The position numbers and the translations under genes are program-made. The notes beneath the pieces are model-generated. The model had not been told where the DNA came from, did not search any database, and worked only from the letters and a program-made list of their open reading frames with translations. DNA of 6,161 bases from Comamonadaceae bacterium. Its GTDB lineage: Bacteria > Pseudomonadota > Gammaproteobacteria > Burkholderiales > Burkholderiaceae_C. Shown here piece by piece: positions 5,533-6,161 of the stretch; positions within the stretch are counted from its first letter, which is position 1; every line of letters begins with the position of its first letter. The DNA lies in contig JAIXXW010000255.1 in the NCBI GenBank assembly GCA_027490555.1, forward strand, positions 1 to 6,161, written 5' to 3'.

Positions 5533-5565
5533 CCAAGAACACCCCAAGAACACCCCCAGGACACC
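5533..5565 (+). repeat. Three tandem 11-bp repeats in the liuA leader
   Basis: CCAAGAACACC occurs at 5533-5543 and again exactly at 5544-5554. A third copy, CCCAGGACACC at 5555-5565, differs at two of 11 bases. One of those changes creates AGGA, the liuA ribosome binding site. The block fills the second half of the thioesterase-liuA gap and is C-rich and G-poor. No further copies were seen in the window. Confidence 0.8.
5558..5561 (+). promoter_or_regulatory. Ribosome binding site of liuA
   Basis: AGGA, 6 nt before the ATG at 5568, lies inside the third 11-bp repeat unit. It is the only Shine-Dalgarno-like sequence in the last 40 nt before the gene. Confidence 0.7.
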
Positions 5566-5567
5566 CC

Positions 5568-6161
5568 ATGAACAACCTGCCCGGTCTGAACTTCCAACTC
5601 GGTGAAGACATCGACGCGCTGCGAGATGCGGTGCGCGACTTTGCCCAAGCCGAGATCGCCCCCCGCGCTGCACAAATTGACCGCGATGACCAGTTCCCGA
5701 TGGACCTGTGGCGCAAGATGGGTGACTTGGGCGTGCTGGGCATCACCGTGGGCGAGGAATACGGGGGCGCGGGCATGGGCTACCTGGCCCACATGATCGC
5801 CATGGAAGAAATCTCCCGGGCCTCGGCCAGCGTGGGCCTGTCGTATGGCGCCCACTCCAACCTGTGCGTCAACCAGATCAAGCGCAACGGCAACGCGGCC
5901 CAGCGCGCCAAATACCTGCCCAAGCTGATTTCCGGCGACCATGTCGGTGCGCTGGCCATGAGCGAGCCCGGCGCGGGGTCTGACGTGATCAGCATGAAGC
6001 TCAAGGCCGAAGACAAGGGCGGCTACTACCTGCTCAACGGCGCCAAGATGTGGATCACCAACGGCCCCGACGCCGACACCCTGGTGGTCTATGCCAAGAG
6101 CGAGCCTGAACTCGGCGCGCGCGGCGTGACGGCTTTTTTGATTGAAAAAGGCATGAAGGGC
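5568..6161 (+). CDS. liuA: Isovaleryl-CoA dehydrogenase, N-terminal half (3'-truncated by window)
   Basis: This FAD-dependent acyl-CoA dehydrogenase oxidises isovaleryl-CoA to 3-methylcrotonyl-CoA, the first committed step after transamination and decarboxylation of leucine. It passes electrons to electron-transferring flavoprotein. The visible 198 residues run from the ATG to the window end with no stop; the family is about 390 long. Residues 14-50 are the N-terminal helical domain, and EEYGGAGMGY (63-72) is a conserved turn. The acyl-CoA dehydrogenase signature AMSEPGAGSDVIS is at 130-142, and WITNG (162-166) belongs to the flavin-binding region. The stretches SYGAHSNLCVNQIKRNGN (92-109) and ITNGPDADTLVVYAK (163-177) closely resemble mitochondrial isovaleryl-CoA dehydrogenase as I recall it, which separates it from short/medium-chain or glutaryl-CoA enzymes. 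The catalytic Glu lies beyond the window. Further liu genes (carboxylase liuBD, hydratase liuC) may follow. Confidence 0.93.
   Translation, partial: MNNLPGLNFQLGEDIDALRDAVRDFAQAEIAPRAAQIDRDDQFPMDLWRKMGDLGVLGITVGEEYGGAGMGYLAHMIAMEEISRASASVGLSYGAHSNLCVNQIKRNGNAAQRAKYLPKLISGDHVGALAMSEPGAGSDVISMKLKAEDKGGYYLLNGAKMWITNGPDADTLVVYAKSEPELGARGVTAFLIEKGMKG

Noticed and set aside
4498..5673. A 391-codon minus-strand open frame covering liuR and the thioesterase.
   Set aside because: It is antisense to two clear genes and would run through the LiuR operator and promoter; no family resemblance.

Overview
The window is GC-rich and densely coding. It looks like a piece of a betaproteobacterial chromosome, most likely Burkholderiales/Comamonadaceae. 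That placement is inferred from gene content, codon use and the gene order glyS-gmhB-plsC-YgjP-like protease; no rRNA or other phylogenetic marker is present to confirm it. No tRNA, rRNA, CRISPR array, insertion sequence or phage gene was seen. Both ends cut through genes: the 5' end lies inside glyS and the 3' end inside an isovaleryl-CoA dehydrogenase gene.

Left half (2-3315, all + strand) is a tightly packed housekeeping run. It holds the C-terminal half of the glycyl-tRNA synthetase beta subunit (glyS), the heptose-bisphosphate phosphatase gmhB (LPS heptose precursor), a PlsC-type lysophosphatidate acyltransferase (phospholipid synthesis) and a YgjP-like zinc metalloprotease. Gaps between genes are 12-19 nt, so co-transcription is likely. 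The last gene runs tail to tail into a minus-strand gene, with a 31-bp coding overlap.

Right half (3285-6161) reads as a leucine/isovalerate-catabolism locus built around a MerR-family regulator that I assign to LiuR. A metallo-beta-lactamase-fold hydrolase (minus strand) is divergent from liuR. After liuR come a PaaI-like hotdog thioesterase and then liuA (isovaleryl-CoA dehydrogenase, truncated by the window end). Two nearly identical 22-bp palindromes with arms TTGACGTTGAC differ at one base. One lies in the hydrolase/liuR divergent region and the other sits over the promoter of the thioesterase-liuA unit. They are the best evidence that one regulator controls all four genes, itself included.

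The most interesting biology is the apparent extension of the LiuR circuit to two putative thioester- or ester-cleaving enzymes, the MBL-fold hydrolase and the hotdog thioesterase. Their substrates are unknown, but their placement points to acyl-CoA intermediates of branched-chain catabolism. Smaller points are an 11-bp triple tandem repeat whose third copy supplies the liuA ribosome binding site, and a GTG start for the thioesterase that overlaps two ATG-TGA start-stop pairs. Nothing here is clearly a wholly new system.
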